Origin: Budorcas taxicolor
Lineage: Eukaryota; Chordata; Mammalia; Artiodactyla; Bovidae
Direction: 5' to 3'
NCBI RefSeq assembly: GCF_023091745.1
Contig: NC_068913.1
Location: 13,472,001-13,536,000 of the forward strand
DNA: 64,000 nt
Part shown: one piece after another, positions 32,558-44,278 of the stretch
How positions within the stretch are numbered: position 1 is the stretch's first letter
Layout of the letters: each line of letters opens with the position of its first letter
Translations under genes and position numbers: made by a program
The notes under the pieces: model-generated
Databases searched by the model: none
Seen by the model: the letters and a program-made list of their open reading frames with translations, nothing else
What the model was told of the DNA's origin: nothing

Positions 32558-33473
32558 TGAACGCAGGAAAAAAAAAAAATGATGAGTGGCCATCTAAGCC
32601 CCAAACCAGCAATCTCATTTTTTTTTTTTTTTATTAAGAGTTGATTTTGGTTAACAGACCAGGTCAGCCTGTCAGGAAATAAAATGTAAAGTCATCTTTA
32701 AATCCACTGAACTTTAAGTTCCAAAACTTTCCAGCAGTCAAAGATAGTACTGCACTTAAGTGGACAGTGAGTTCTCGACACAGTTAAGGCTGGCGATTCT
32801 GACTTTCTGAGGTCACTGCCTTTACGTGGCTGATTAGATTCCACCACTTTTGAGAACTGATACTAAACACTTTTCCAATTTTAAATTCCTTAAAGCCTTC
32901 AAAATAGAGAATGTCTAATTTAGAGCTCTTAGTTAAAATAATTAGCAATTAAGACTCCAGGAAATTACATTTAAATCACTCCTGTAGAATCCTTGAAAAA
33001 TTCTAAACCAATTCAGAAGTTCCTATACGATAAAAGAGTAGATGGCTCCTTGTGAAAGTTTCTGAACCACCGTTTCCTCTACGTTTTTAATTGAAATCTA
33101 ATGTAGCCTTAAGGTAACTCTTAACAGAGCAGTAGGCTCAGTTTCAGGATCGCCGAACTGGTGAAGGGGCACATTTGCTGTGGTATTTTCTTCAGCAATT
33201 TAACCAGTGGCTCCTCTTCAACTTCACCTAAGACAGGAATTCCACCACATCCCAGACCCAAAGATTTCAAAACACGCTTTCTGATTACAAAATGAAGTCT
33301 AAACTCCTTCTGCCTCCCACAAGCAGTTCCTCGTGAACTGGAATTCGAGACGGGGTTCTGGGAGCTGCGCTCATGCACTGCAGCAATGCTTGTCTTTGGC
33401 TCTGCCGCATCCTCCTCTCTCCACCCTTCCGTTTCCCTGCTATTCAGGATCCACTGTGTCCAAGCCTGCAGGG
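32558..33473. other. Unassigned intergenic DNA
   Basis: A poly-T run near 32619-32632, then unique sequence without recognised repeats or coding. The minus-strand frame 33121-33606 runs into a SINE and has no domain. Confidence 0.5.
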
Positions 33474-33661
33474 TCCTGGGCCAGGAGCTCAGCGGTGAAG
33501 AATCCGCTTGCCAAGCAGGAGACTCAGGTTCAATTCCTGGTTCAGGAAGATCCCCTGGAGCAGGAAATGGCAACTCACTCCAGTATTCTTGCCTGAAAAA
33601 TCCCATGGACAGAGGAGCCCGGAGGGCTACAGTCCATAGGGCTTCAAAGAGCTGGACACTT
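33474..33661 (+). mobile_element. Bov-tA SINE, diverged head
   Basis: GGGCCAGGAGCTCAGCGGTGAAG replaces the usual head. GGTTCAATTCCTGG, Bov-A body and AAGAGCTGGACACTTAAAC tail. Followed directly by the BOV-A2 insertion. Confidence 0.9.
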
Positions 33662-33673
33662 AAACAAGTGCCC

Positions 33674-33953
33674 TGCTACTGCTGCTGCTGATAAGTCGCT
33701 TCAGTCATGTCCGAATCTCTGCGACCCCGTAGATGGCAGCTCACCAGGTTCCCCTGTCCCTGGAATTCTCCAGGCGAGAACGCTGGAGTGGGTTGCCATT
33801 TCCTCCTCCAGTGCATGAAAGTGAAAAGTGAAAGTGAAGTCGCTCAGTCAGGTCCGACTCTTCGAGACTCCGTGGACTGCAGCCCACCAGGCTCCTCCAT
33901 CCATGGGATTTTCCAGGCAAGATTACTGGAGAGGGGCGCCATTGCCTTCTCCG
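33674..33953 (-). mobile_element. BOV-A2 SINE, full length, antisense
   Basis: Two Bov-A monomers joined by the TGCATGAAAGTGAAAAGTGAAAGTGAAG linker, with a (GCTGCTGCT) tail on the left. Bracketed by a perfect 12-bp duplication AAACAAGTGCCC at 33662-33673 and 33954-33965. The target was the 3' tail of the Bov-tA at 33474. Confidence 0.96.
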
Positions 33954-33965
33954 AAACAAGTGCCC

Positions 33966-34979
33966 CGTGTATCCTTCAAAATGGCAAGGATCTCCTCCTA
34001 GCTCACCTATTGATCAAAAAACTACTTACTTTCTGTTTCAGAATCTGTCAGGGAGTCAGCAACTTGACATGCTTATCTGAAAGCCAGTTAATGAACAACA
34101 ACGGCATCACTTCTTCAGAAAAATATTTGTTTTTAAATTTCAGCCTCCAATACCTTCATCAGAAACAGTGACACTCTGGCAGAGACAGAGGACTGTGAGA
34201 CAAACGACCTCCTCAATTCATATATTCCAGTCAGCACTTGGTTTTATGATTGACTTCACGCACATATTTCAGAAAATTATAAAACCAAGAACTGGAAAGG
34301 ATTTATAGATAAGTCCACGCTTCCACTTTAATGATAAAAACCAAAATAAGGAAAAACACAAAACACCAGCACAGAAGACCATCCTACAGTTACTGTACAG
34401 AGAGAAGCCAGGACTCCTGACTCTAGTTCTGACACTTGTTTGCTTATCGCCCAGACTTGCTGTTAATGAGCTTTCAGGAAAATATGCACGCACTCCTAAT
34501 TCTTTTTATCTGTCATTCACAACAGGTCAAGGTGAGATAGGATTGCAGAGAGCATCTACAGCACCTCCAAAAAGCATACTCAGATTAAAAAGGCATAATT
34601 AATATTAGAATATTCTTCTAAATTGGGGGAATGCAAAAGCTACTGCTTTGATTTAAAAAAAAAAAATCTACAGGTAGTAAGTTGTAACAAAATACTGGCG
34701 GGAAACAATTTCATCCTGTGCATATCAATGATTTGCAGAGACTGATGAGGGAACTAGAGGCACATCCAAACCTCATGGGAAGAAGAAGGCTGTTAGCTTT
34801 ATCTGAGATGTAGAAAATACTTTTAAGAGCTTTGTAAAATTTTGGTTCTAATTATGAAATATTGCCAAATAACAAAAATTTAAAAAAATATGACCATTCT
34901 ATATTCACTCATCATATTGAAAATGCTGTTTGATCACATTTGCTTAATATTCCCCTTTGTTATATAAATTTTTTTAAGA
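33966..34979. other. Unassigned intergenic DNA
   Basis: No recognised repeat or coding signal. Confidence 0.5.
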
Positions 34980-35569
34980 TACAAAACATTCAGGCTCAGA
35001 TAAAGCTCCATCAGCAATGTGCATTCCTGCCCCTCTCTCTCAAGTGGCAAGCACCCTGATAAAGAATGTAAATATCTTTGCCTTTTAATTTACAACATAT
35101 ACATATACGAATAAATAACATGTTATTCTTTGAGGAAGTTTTAAAGCATGTATAAAGGATAAGACTATTGCATTTATCCTTTTACAGCTTCTTTTTTCAT
35201 TAAACATGCTACTCATGAGATCTTTTTCATATGGCTATACGAGATGTAGTTAATTCATTTTAACTTTAAAATATTGTACATTCAACTTTAAAAGTGTTTA
35301 TCACTGTACAACATTTATTGCATAATAAACTCAGCTTATCTTTCCAGTGTTCTATTAAGGTACAGTTACATTGTTTTTATTCCAGTGCTGCAATGAAATT
35401 TTAGTATATGACATATGTACATATGTGTACACATGTGTAAGGTTTTTCTAAGCTATATAACTGGAAATGGAATTTTAGAATTCAAGGACACTTGCATTTC
35501 CATGCATTCTAACAGTGAAACACTGTTTTCCAAAGTAGTTGTGCCAATTTACCCTTCTCCTAGCATTAC

Positions 35570-35777
35570 ATTGCAGTCCACGGTTTCGCTAAGAGTCGGA
35601 CACGACTGAGCGGCTTCCCTTTCACTTTTCACTTTCATGCATTGGAGAAGGAAATGGCAACCCACTCCAGTGTTCTTGCCTGGAGAATCCCAGGGACAGG
35701 GGAGCCTGGTGGGCTGCCGTCTATGGGGTCACACAGAGTCGGACACGACTGAAGTGACTTAGCAACTTAGCAACAGA
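35570..35777 (+). mobile_element. BOV-A2 SINE, 5'-truncated
   Basis: First monomer reduced to its end (GCTAAGAGTCGGACACGAC), then the CTTCCCTTTCACTTTTCACTTTCATGCA linker and a complete second monomer ending GACTGAAGTGACTTAGCAAC. Duplication AGCATTAC at 35562-35569 and 35778-35785. Confidence 0.93.
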
Positions 35778-36271
35778 AGCATTACGTGAATTCATACCAA
35801 CATTTAGTGATGTCAGATGTGTCTTTCTTATCTCCTGGTGATGAAATGATATCACCAATGATATTATTTTAATTTCTATTCCCTATGTAACAGTGAAATT
35901 GAGCATATTTTCATATAGGTATGCAATACCCCATTTCTCCTTATGTGAATTGCTTTTTCATATGCTTTTTCCATTTATAATGGATCATTTTTCTCATTGA
36001 TTTATAGAAGTCTTTATGTTTTCTAAATACTATTCCTTTGTCACTTATATAGATGGAAAATACCTTTTCTCAGTATGGGTTGCTTTTTTGCTCTGTTTAT
36101 GATATATGTTATCATATGCAGGCTTTTAATTTAATGAAGTCAAATTTATCACCATTTTGTTTTGCTATTTTTACTTGTTGTTTAAGAAATATCTCTTACC
36201 GGACATTATAAAACATTATTCTTTATTATTTTTGAGTTTTAAAGGTTTGCTTTTTATATTTAGATTTTAAT

Positions 36272-36925
36272 CTCAGTTCAATTCAGTTCAGTCGCTCAGT
36301 CGTGTCCAACTGTTTGCTCCCCGTGGACTGCAGCATGTCAGGCTTCCCTATCCATCACCAACTCCTGGAGCTTGCTCAAACTCATATCCATCGAGCGGGT
36401 GATGCCATCCAACCATCTTATCCTCTGTCATTCCCTTCTCCTCCTGCCTTCAATCTTTCCTAGGATCAGGGTCTTTTCCAATGAGTCAGTTCTTCACATC
36501 AGGTGGCCAAGTATTCAACTTTCAGCTTCAGCATCAGTCCTTCCAATGTATATTCAAGACTGATTTCCTGTAGGATGGACTGGTTGGATCTCCTTGCTGT
36601 CCAAGGGCCTCTCAAGAGTCTTCTCCAACACCACAGTTCAAAAGCATCAGTTCTTTGGCGCTCAGCTTTCTTTATGGTCCCAACTCTAACATCCATACTT
36701 GACCCCTGGAAAAACCATAGCTTTGACTGTATGGACCTTTGTCAGCAAAGTGCTGTTTCTGCTTTTGATTTTGTCTCTGTCTAGCTTTGTCATAGCTTTT
36801 CTTCTAAGGAGTAAGCACAGTGGCTCACTTTAATTTCATGGCTGCAGTCACCATCTGCAGTGATTTTGCAGCCCAAGAAAATAAAATCTGTCACTATATC
36901 CACTTTTCCTCCATCTATTTGTCAT
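36272..36925 (-). mobile_element. BovB 3' 650 bp, antisense
   Basis: TCAGTTCAATTCAGTTCAGTCGCTCAG to TGCAGCCCAAGAAAATAAAATCTG and TCCATCTATTTGTC. The minus frame (36499-36696) still shows TIKKAERQRTDAFELWCWRRLLRGPWTARRSNQSILQE. Inserted in the old L1M. Confidence 0.93.
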
Positions 36926-36986
36926 GCAGGATAGCCCATTGTCATAACACCACTATGCTATAATGAGCCCAACTTTCCCCCATGAA

Positions 36987-37195
36987 TGCTCAAGGCTCAG
37001 TGGTAAAGAATTCACCTGTAAATGTGAGGCAGGGTTCAATCCCTGTGTTGGGAAGATCCCCTGGAGAAGGAAATGGCAACTCACTCCAGTATTCTTGCCT
37101 GGAAAATCCCATGGAAAGGGAACCTGGAGGGCAACAGTCCATGGAGTTGCAAAGAGTCAGATATGACTTAGCAACTAATCAGCAGCAGCAACATT
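36987..37195 (+). mobile_element. Bov-tA SINE, head eroded
   Basis: AAGGCTCAGTGGTAAAG remains of the head, GGTTCAATCCCTGTG, body and CAGATATGACTTAGCAACTAATC tail with AGCAGCAGCAAC. Confidence 0.9.
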
Positions 37196-37573
37196 CTAAA
37201 TCAAATTAAGGAAAATTACTCTTTTCCCAATTTTGGTATGAATGTATGAATTGTCTTTGTTTTTTTAAATCCTAAATAGGTACTGAATTTTCTCAAATAA
37301 CTTTTCTGAATCGGTTGGGATAATTATAATTTTCAACTTCAATTTATTTATATGGTGAACAAAAATAATAGATTTGTCTTATTTAAATAAGATTGCTATT
37401 TTTCAAATGAACCTCACTTGGGTATGCTATATATTTTAGTACTTTTTTTGTTTTTTATTAATAGTTTATTGATATTTTGCATCATTTTCAGAAATTAGAC
37501 AGCAGTTTTTCTCTGTGGTGCTATAGTTCTGAAAGTTTGGGTTTCAGTTCTTTATAGTCCTCATGGAACAAAT

Positions 37574-37851
37574 TGGAGAAGGCAATGGCACCCCACTCCA
37601 GTACTCCTGCCTGGAAAATCCCATGGACGAAGGAGCCTGGTAGGCTGCAGTCCATGGGGTCGCTGAGGGTCGGGCACAACTGAGCGACTTCCCTTTCACT
37701 TTTCACTTTCCTGCATTGGAGAAGGAAATGGCAACCCACTCCAGTGTTCTTGCCTGGAGAATCCCAGGGATGGGGGAGCCTGGTGGGCTGCCCCTGATGG
37801 GGTCGCACAGAGTCGGACACGACTGAAGTGACTTAGTAACAGTAGCAGCAC
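37574..37851 (+). mobile_element. BOV-A2 SINE, full length
   Basis: Both monomers and the CTTCCCTTTCACTTTTCACTTTCCTGCA linker are present; tail CTTAGTAACAGTAGCAGCA. Perfect 9-bp duplication GGAACAAAT at 37565-37573 and 37852-37860. Confidence 0.96.
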
Positions 37852-38385
37852 GGAACAAATGGTAAAGCATTTCTTTTTTTCTACTCCCTGAGTTTGTTTA
37901 AAAAACTAATAATATCTTTCTCAAATGTGTAGGACTTGCCTATAAAACTCTCTGTGTCTGATTAACTTTATCTGTTTTTGTTTTTTTGAAACTACTGATC
38001 CAATTTCTTTAACAAGTATAGAATACTGCATCTTCTGTGCAGGTATTTTGGTAAATTTGGAATTAAAAAAAAAAATTTGCTCTTTTGACTAAATCGTTCA
38101 AATTTATTACCATGCATTTTCCAAATACATACACACAGGCACGCACGCATGCACGCGCACACAGTATATGTATACAGATTCAATCTGCAGTAGTTGTTTT
38201 TTAATCCCTGATAGGCCTACCCTCTTTTTGTTTCTTTATTAGTCTAGCTCAAAATCTTTGTGTTTTATCTCTTCAAAAAACCATTATTTGGTTTTGTTGA
38301 CATTCATTATCAGTTTTTTTTTTTCTGTTTCATTAATTTCATCATTTCACTAAATTTCACTCATTTTCTTTGGACAGATCGTACA

Positions 38386-38744
38386 TAAATGTCTAGGTTT
38401 GGGGTTTCCCAGACAAAGTAAGAATTGTAAAATCAGATCCGAACTCCAGGGAGGCAAAGCCAAGGGCCCCTGACTTCCAGGGCACACATCTTCATTTCTG
38501 CTCAGCTTCTGCACTTCCTTGTCATCTCCTCAGGCTGCCTGGGTGGTCTTCTTAAGGACACCTTTTCATTTACACTGAACACACTTCCAGGGGCTTGACT
38601 CTTGGCAAAGGTTTCAGTTTTACCTTCGTTTCCTTGCCTAGACCCAAGGACCCCTCTTCTGACTCCAACTAAGTATTAAATCCCAAGCATCTGGATTCTC
38701 AGGGACCATACGCTCCTCCCCAAGACAGAATTAGCCTCCCTCAA
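38386..38744. other. Unassigned DNA right of the L1M tract
   Basis: Less AT-rich. It could be a 5' continuation of the antisense L1, but I see no diagnostic block. No coding. Confidence 0.4.
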
Positions 38745-38754
38745 TTGCCATTTG

Positions 38755-38982
38755 GGGGCTTACCCAGTGGCTCAGTGGGTAAAGAATCCACCGGCAATGC
38801 AGGAGATGAAAGAGAGGTGGATTGGATCCCTGGGTAGGGGAGATTCCCAGGAGGAGGGAGGGACAACCCACTCCAGGATTCTTGCCTGGAGAATGCTACA
38901 GGCAGAGGCGCCTGGTGGGCTCCAGTCCATGGAGTCAGAGAGAGTCAGACACAACTGAAATGACTGTGCACGATGTATGCAG
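38755..38982 (+). mobile_element. Bov-tA SINE with target-site duplication
   Basis: GGGCTTACCCAGTGGCTCAG head, GATTGGATCCCTGGG, body and CAGACACAACTGAAATGACTG tail. TTGCCAYTTG (9 of 10) at 38745-38754 and 38983-38992. Confidence 0.93.
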
Positions 38983-39214
38983 TTGCCACTTGAGTTTCCA
39001 GCCTTTCTTCAGTTACTGTGAATGGGGAGAAGTCCATTTCTTCCTTGGGGGCTCAAATATGCTATAACATTATTGTTGTTATTGGTACACATTCTTCCCG
39101 TGTTTCAGGTATTTGTAGCAAGAGGGTGTCTCTGTTTCCCTAGCTAACCATCTTGTTGGAACAGCAAGTTTTTAATTTAGATTTTAAGATAGGCAGATTC
39201 AGCATTTAGATAAT

Positions 39215-39432
39215 GCTTCTGTTTGCCTGTTAGATGATATTAACAAATTGCTACATTTATAGCAAGGCAACAGAGGTGCAACATGGTTCATATATATGGT
39301 CATGTTTAATTTTCACAACAACTATTTTATAGATGAAGAAACTGAGAATTGGGGGTTTTAAATAATTTTGCCAGGGATGGCAACAGTTATTCAAAGGCAG
39401 AGCCAGAATGCATCTCACATCTGTCTGATCCC
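39215..39432 (-). mobile_element. MIR SINE, antisense
   Basis: ATGTTTAATTTTCACAACAACTATTTTATAGATGAAGAAACTGAG, then GGCAGAGCCAGAATGCATCTC and GTCTGATCCC match reversed MIR. Confidence 0.8.
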
Positions 39433-39471
39433 CAAAGAGACAATTCCCAAGCTCTCAGTCTCTCAATTTTG

Positions 39472-39534
39472 TTGTTGTTGGTTGGTTGGTTGGTGTCCTT
39501 GTGTTGTGTTGTTTGTGTGGGTTGTTTTTTTTTT
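39472..39534. repeat. GT/T-rich low-complexity run
   Basis: TTGTTGTTGGTTGGTTGGTTGG, then GTGTTGTGTTGTTTGTG and a T-run. The overlapping open frames on both strands at 39349-39683 come from this composition. Confidence 0.8.
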
Positions 39535-39774
39535 GCTCTTCTGTCATTCAATACTATCTTTTTGTTACACAGACCTACTAGCTCCTGAGATTTCCATAAA
39601 AACCTAAAAGGCAAGAAAAACTGTCTGTGGACTTTCACCTTCAAGTGCCTCCAGACTCTACTTACCCAATAAAGCTGAATCACTATGTTTTAAATAAAGA
39701 TTTACAATCCCGAATGTTACAGCTTAAGGAGAGAAATAAAGGGAGAAAGGGATTTCCACAACATCTCAGGGTTC

Positions 39775-40330
39775 ATCTTTGGAGCTGAATTCCGAGCATG
39801 CAAATGTATTGCAAACCTTCCCCGAGGACTGAGTGCAAAGCAGCTGGCTGGCACTTCTGAGCCCCTCACCGTTCGGCACAGTGGCTCCTAACGCTGGCAG
39901 AGCCGCTGTGACACGGCGCTCTGCGGAGCGTGGCAAGCCAAATGAAAGAGGAAATTTGCAATTAATTAAAAATAAATGAAAACAAAAATCTTCCCCCAGT
40001 GGCTTGCTTCTCATCTCGGTTGTAATCCACAGTCAACACGTGGGGCCCACGTGGGGCCTTTACCAAATGGAAAAGGTAGAGGACTGTGGCGAAGGGACCG
40101 CGGAGTGCGGCTCTGGACCGCAGTAATAATTCTTTTAAATCCTCTCATTCCACCTCGTCAGGAGACACAGCAGCATTTTAAATCTGACTGACCCATATAA
40201 ATTACCTTTCTACTCATCCGGCTGTGAAATTAACAGCGGAGGAAGACAGGTCCTGTCAAGCTTGCGGTGCTGAGCTGCTGAAAGGTTCAGAGTCAGCGGG
40301 GGCGGGGACCGGAGACGTACGAGGAAACAG
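39775..40330. other. GC/CpG-richer non-repetitive block, candidate conserved element
   Basis: No known repeat. Contains CpG-bearing unique text (GACACGGCGCTCTGCGGAGCG), a homeodomain-like TTGCAATTAATTAAAAATAAATG at 39956-39978, a tandem CACGTGGGGCC at 40037-40058 and GGGGGCGGGGACCGG near 40298. Function is an inference from composition and motif density; no exon is evident. Confidence 0.35.
40037..40058. promoter_or_regulatory. Tandem CACGTG (E-box) motif
   Basis: An 11-bp unit CACGTGGGGCC occurs twice in a row. Two perfect palindromic CACGTG sites therefore sit one DNA turn apart at 40037-40042 and 40048-40053. CACGTG is the binding core of MYC/MAX, USF and CLOCK/BMAL1-type bHLH factors. 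Use in this place is not shown. Confidence 0.4.
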
Positions 40331-40566
40331 GGGCCTGAGCTGTGATCTGCTCAGTAGCCTCTGATCCAGGTGCCTGCTGCTGGGGGTCCAGCGCCATCAC
40401 CCCCTAGGGGGGTTATCAAGAAGGCATAAGTGGCCAGTGACCTACCCCTTTTGTTGCACTGAAGCGCCAAGGGCAGCTAGACCAGGGGGCCATAGCAAAG
40501 ACAGATGCCCTCCTACAGCTTAACGACTGGAATTCGAAACATAAACCCAGAGGTGCTTTCCATTCT

Positions 40567-40778
40567 TGGGCTTCCCTGGTGGCTCAGTAGAAAAAGAATC
40601 TGCCTGCTAGTGGTGGAGAGGCAGCCTCAATCCCTGGGTCGGGAAGATCCCCGGTAAGAGGAAATGGCAAGTCACTCAGATATTCTTGCCTGGGAAATCT
40701 CACGGATAGAGGAGCCTGGTGGGCTACAGTCTACGGGGTCACACAAGAGTTAGACGTGACTTAGTGACTAAACAACAA
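40567..40778 (+). mobile_element. Bov-tA SINE with 11-bp target-site duplication
   Basis: GGGCTTCCCTGGTGGCTCAG head, CCTCAATCCCTGGGTCGGG, body and TTAGACGTGACTTAGTGAC tail with AAACAACAA. Perfect CTTTCCATTCT at 40556-40566 and 40779-40789. Confidence 0.95.
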
Positions 40779-40789
40779 CTTTCCATTCT

Positions 40790-43014
40790 GAGTGGCCCCT
40801 AAACTCACTAGTGTCCCGGAGTAGGGCATTTAAACTTTCTGGATCTTGGTTTCCTATAGTGTTAAGTAACACTTACTAGATGTCGATAAGAAAAGAAAAA
40901 GAAGCTAAATTACAACGAAGTTACATCACTAAATCATGCTACAGTTTCATGGTTTAGAAGAGACAGAACCAATGGAACCCACCTCCTACTCCTAAACCCC
41001 ATCATTTCTTCCACAGCCTCATCCCTCTCTGCCATGACCGTGTCCGTGAGACAATCTGTCCTCTATCTCATACTGTACTTGGATAGCCAGCCTAACTTTA
41101 GGAAGAGGTGGGTCTTATCTTTTGTTCCACAACAAAGACCAGTCTTATCATCAAATTCTTACAGACTAGAAAACAAAAGGCAAGAGTGTGAGCAATCACC
41201 TTGCCAGCTCTCCACCACGGGCACATGCCTGTGCACAGATGTAAACGGAAACCTGGACGTATGTCAGGGTAGTAGCACCGATGCTGCTTGGGGCTGCTTT
41301 CCGTGTGATGTGGCATGATGCCAGCATAGAAGGGACTAGGCGAACATACCTATGATTGCATTGCATGCCGGTAGACCAGAGAAACACAAACAAGACTATG
41401 CATTAGCAACTGCTTTCAACCGTTCTACTAATATTGTGGGGATGAAAGGATTGTGCTGATGGCCTTACCTTTATTATTGCAGGTTTTCTTCAAAAGATGC
41501 GGGACAGGTTTTATTATCCCTTTGTCATAGATGAGACACGTTGGCTCAGAGATGTCATGTAATATCAAAGATCACAACTTTTACGAAAGAAACTGGAATT
41601 TGAAGCAAGGTCTGACACTAAAATGTCACAAAGATTTTCAACTCCAGAGTCCATTAAAACTCAGAAAGAAGAGACAAGGCTAACATTGAAATAATAACAT
41701 TTATCGAGCAGTAGAGTTTCCCCCCTCTTCTCTTTCTCAAAGCTCAGACTTCTAAAAAGCAAAACAGCAAGGACATCCTAAAACGTCTTGTTCCGAAAAG
41801 CTTAGAGATCATCGTCCAGACTCTTCTTTCACACAACGGAACCCCAAGGCTCAAAGAGCTACCTGCAAATGTGTTCAGTCTTTAATGGTGGAGCTCTGAC
41901 TACAAACAGGCAATGTAAACTCAGTGCTCTTGATTTTCTACTAAAAAAAGGGGAGGTAGCATTTTCAAGATCAGGAAATTGTTTTCCTTATCATTCACCT
42001 TTCTCAATAGTCCTCAATCTGAAAATCCTAAAAAAAAATCTGAAGAATGGCAAAGTTTTCTTTCTTTGCATACCCAAAGCATGAATGTATGACCAGTCCT
42101 TTGCTCTAACTCGGAGGCAATCAAGACATGAAAAAATCTTCTGCCACGTTTATTCAGAGAGAGAAGGCTATATTTCAACATCAATATATATGTTTTCACT
42201 CTCACACTCTGACAAGGAAAGTTTTCAGTGAGGTCAGTGGTGTTAATTCTGATTCTACTTCAGTTTTAACTTCCCAAGTGAGTTAGTCTACAGTGCTTCT
42301 GTTTGGGTAATTTGAGTTTCAGTAGTTAAGTTGTACACTGATCTCCTGTATTTCATGAAATTAGGCACTGGAGGGAATACATCTGAGACATGAAGAAGTC
42401 TCCAAAGAAGAAATTCATAATCTTCAAGCTAGAGGAAATTTGATTTACAGGAAAGCTAAACAACAACAAAACCCATGCAAAATAAATAGGAATGACTGGA
42501 GCAGCTTTTCCTGTGTGATGCAAATGAATAAACAGGCAAAACTCCACATTAGGAATTTAATCCTTCTTTGAAAATATAATTGAACTTGATCTGCCTTTAT
42601 TTGAGTTTCTAAGTAAAGTTAAGAAAAATGCATTTTTGAAAGTAATTTTCTGGGCCATTTTCTCTCAATTCTAAATCCATCCTTTGGAAAACTAGGGCTG
42701 AAAGTCTGAAAAATCTAATTCTCCTTTGTCAGTTGGCTTCTTCTGAGGTTCTGCAGGTAGGAGGTGCTGGAGGGAGGGAAGACTAAAAGACCAGGAATGG
42801 GCCTGTTGGGGCCAGCCTCTGGCCTCCTTAGTTACTCCCAGGGGCAAAGGTCATCACCATAGATAAGAACCCTGGCAGGCAGCCTCCCAAACTCAAATGC
42901 TTAGCCTCCTCCAAACTGCCAAGGTGGTTATGGGCACCATCCTCTCTCCAATTGTCTGACTGCCAGCATCACAAGGCTCCTTCTAGAACAACCAAGGTGT
43001 AACAGCAGCCTTCA
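40790..43014. other. Mostly unassigned intergenic DNA
   Basis: Apart from the probable MIR at 41480-41625 I recognise no repeats. The frame at 41034-41318 has several cysteines but no known domain pattern and no splice context. Confidence 0.45.
41480..41625 (-). mobile_element. Probable MIR fragment, antisense
   Basis: TTTTATTATCCCTTTGTCATAGATGAGACACG, CTCAGAGATGTCATGTAAT and TTTGAAGCAAGGTCTGAC follow reversed MIR order. Confidence 0.6.
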
Positions 43015-43222
43015 AAGGGCGTCCCAGGTGGCGCAGTGGTAAAGAATCCGCTTGCCAGTGCAGGAGATACAAGAGATGTGGGTTCAGTCCCTGGGCCGGG
43101 AAGATCCCTTGGAGATGGGAATGGCTACCTACTCCAGTATTCTTGCCCAGAGAATCCTATGGACAGAGGAGCCTGGCAAGCTACAGTCCATGGGATTGCA
43201 AAGAGTCAGATGAGCATGCACG

Positions 43223-43260
<38 letters not shown>
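43015..43260 (+). mobile_element. Bov-tA SINE ending in a CA microsatellite
   Basis: GGCGTCCCAGGTGGCGCAGTGG head, GTTCAGTCCCTGGGC, body, tail CAGATGAGCATGCACGCT then (CA)17. Duplication AGCCTTCA at 43007-43014 and 43261-43268. Confidence 0.94.
43225..43258. repeat. (CA)17 microsatellite in SINE tail
   Basis: Uninterrupted CA units directly after the Bov-tA tail. Likely length-variable. Confidence 0.97.
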
Positions 43261-43261
<1 letters not shown>

Positions 43262-43961
43262 GCCTTCAGAAGTCTGAGGGCCAGCTGCACAATGCTCCTC
43301 TTGAGGCTCCTGAGAAACCAGAAGCAATCCAGAGAGCAACTCCCCTCCTCAGTCTCAGCTCTGGGAGACTCCTCCACCAAACATTGGACTTTGTTGTCTG
43401 TTCCCAGCCCTCGAGCAAGAACCGCATCCTGCAGTCATTACCTCTGTGTATTTGCTTTTGGCTCATTTCAGTCCTCCAACTCCTACTCAGTCTATTCCCT
43501 GTATTAAAGTATCTTGTGCAATACCCTAATGTGTTTTCTATTTTCTTAACTGTACCCTGACATGGAAATAACAATAAGAGAATGCAGAAAAAACGAAAAC
43601 AAAAAACAGGTGGAATTGGTGGCCCAGAGTTGTTGGAATGAGGAACACAAGCAGAAGACTCAGAATTATTATTTTGATTCTAATAAGAAAATGAGAGAAA
43701 GACTCTATCACTCACTTTAAATGCAACTAACTGTCTTTGGTTTTCAAAGGACTGCCTGTAGTAGAGAACTTATAATACTCCAACGTACCAAGAAGGTAAA
43801 ACTAAGCACCCCAGAACACGGCAGTATGGCAGAATAGAACTTCATTTTCCAGGAGAAAGAACTTTCTAATAGTCAGCCCAGTTCTTGGCTGGGATGGTCA
43901 GTGGATGAGGATATTGTAGAGAAGATTCCATTTAAGATTTTCAAAACCCAAAGATTCAATG

Positions 43962-44278
43962 CGAGGACTTCCCTGGTGGCACAGTGTATAACAATCTGCC
44001 AATGCTGGAGATAGGGGTTCAAGCCCTGATCTGGGAAGATCCCACATGTCGCAGAGCAACTTCTGAGCCCATGTGTGGAAACTACTGAAGCCTGAAGCCT
44101 GCTCTCCTAGAGGCTCTGCTCCGCAGCTAGAGAAGCCCCCGCGATAAGAAGTCCATGCACCTCCAGGAAGAGCAGCCCTCACTCACTGCAACTAGAGGAA
44201 GCCCTTGCAGCAATGAAGACCCAGCACAGCCAAAAAAATAAATAGAGAAATAAATTCATAAATAACTGTTTTAAAAAT
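43962..44278 (+). mobile_element. CHR-type SINE, long form
   Basis: GAGGACTTCCCTGGTGGCACAG head, GGTTCAAGCCCTGATC, GATCCCACATGTCGC, repeated 'agctagagaagcccccgc / aactagaggaagcccttgc' blocks, GCAATGAAGACCCAGCACAGCC and an A-rich AATAAATAGAG tail. ATTCARTG (7 of 8) at 43954-43961 and 44279-44286. Confidence 0.88.

Larger units (their letters stand above)
34980..38385 (-). mobile_element. Long ancient L1M antisense tract with four younger insertions
   Basis: Reverse L1 ORF2/3' text runs for about 3.4 kb: GAAACACTGTTTTCCAAAGTAGTTGTGCC near 35517, TGAGCATATTTTCATATAGG near 35901, the AGAAATATCTCTTACC area near 36185, CCCATTGTCATAACACC near 36937 and the CAAAAAACCATTATTTGGTTTTGTTGAC block near 38274. 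Insertions are BOV-A2 (35570, 37574), BovB (36272) and Bov-tA (36987). No open ORF2 remains. Confidence 0.75.

Noticed and set aside
37574..37851. BOV-A2 copy as part of a tandem or segmental duplication with the one at 50.8 kb
   Set aside because: The similarity ends at the element borders and each copy has its own flanking duplication, so they are independent insertions.
39349..39683. Overlapping open frames on three frames
   Set aside because: They follow from the GT/T low-complexity run and the MIR. No coding pattern.
43036..43560. 174-codon open frame
   Set aside because: It consists of a Bov-tA, a CA microsatellite (His/Thr run) and unique DNA. Not a gene.
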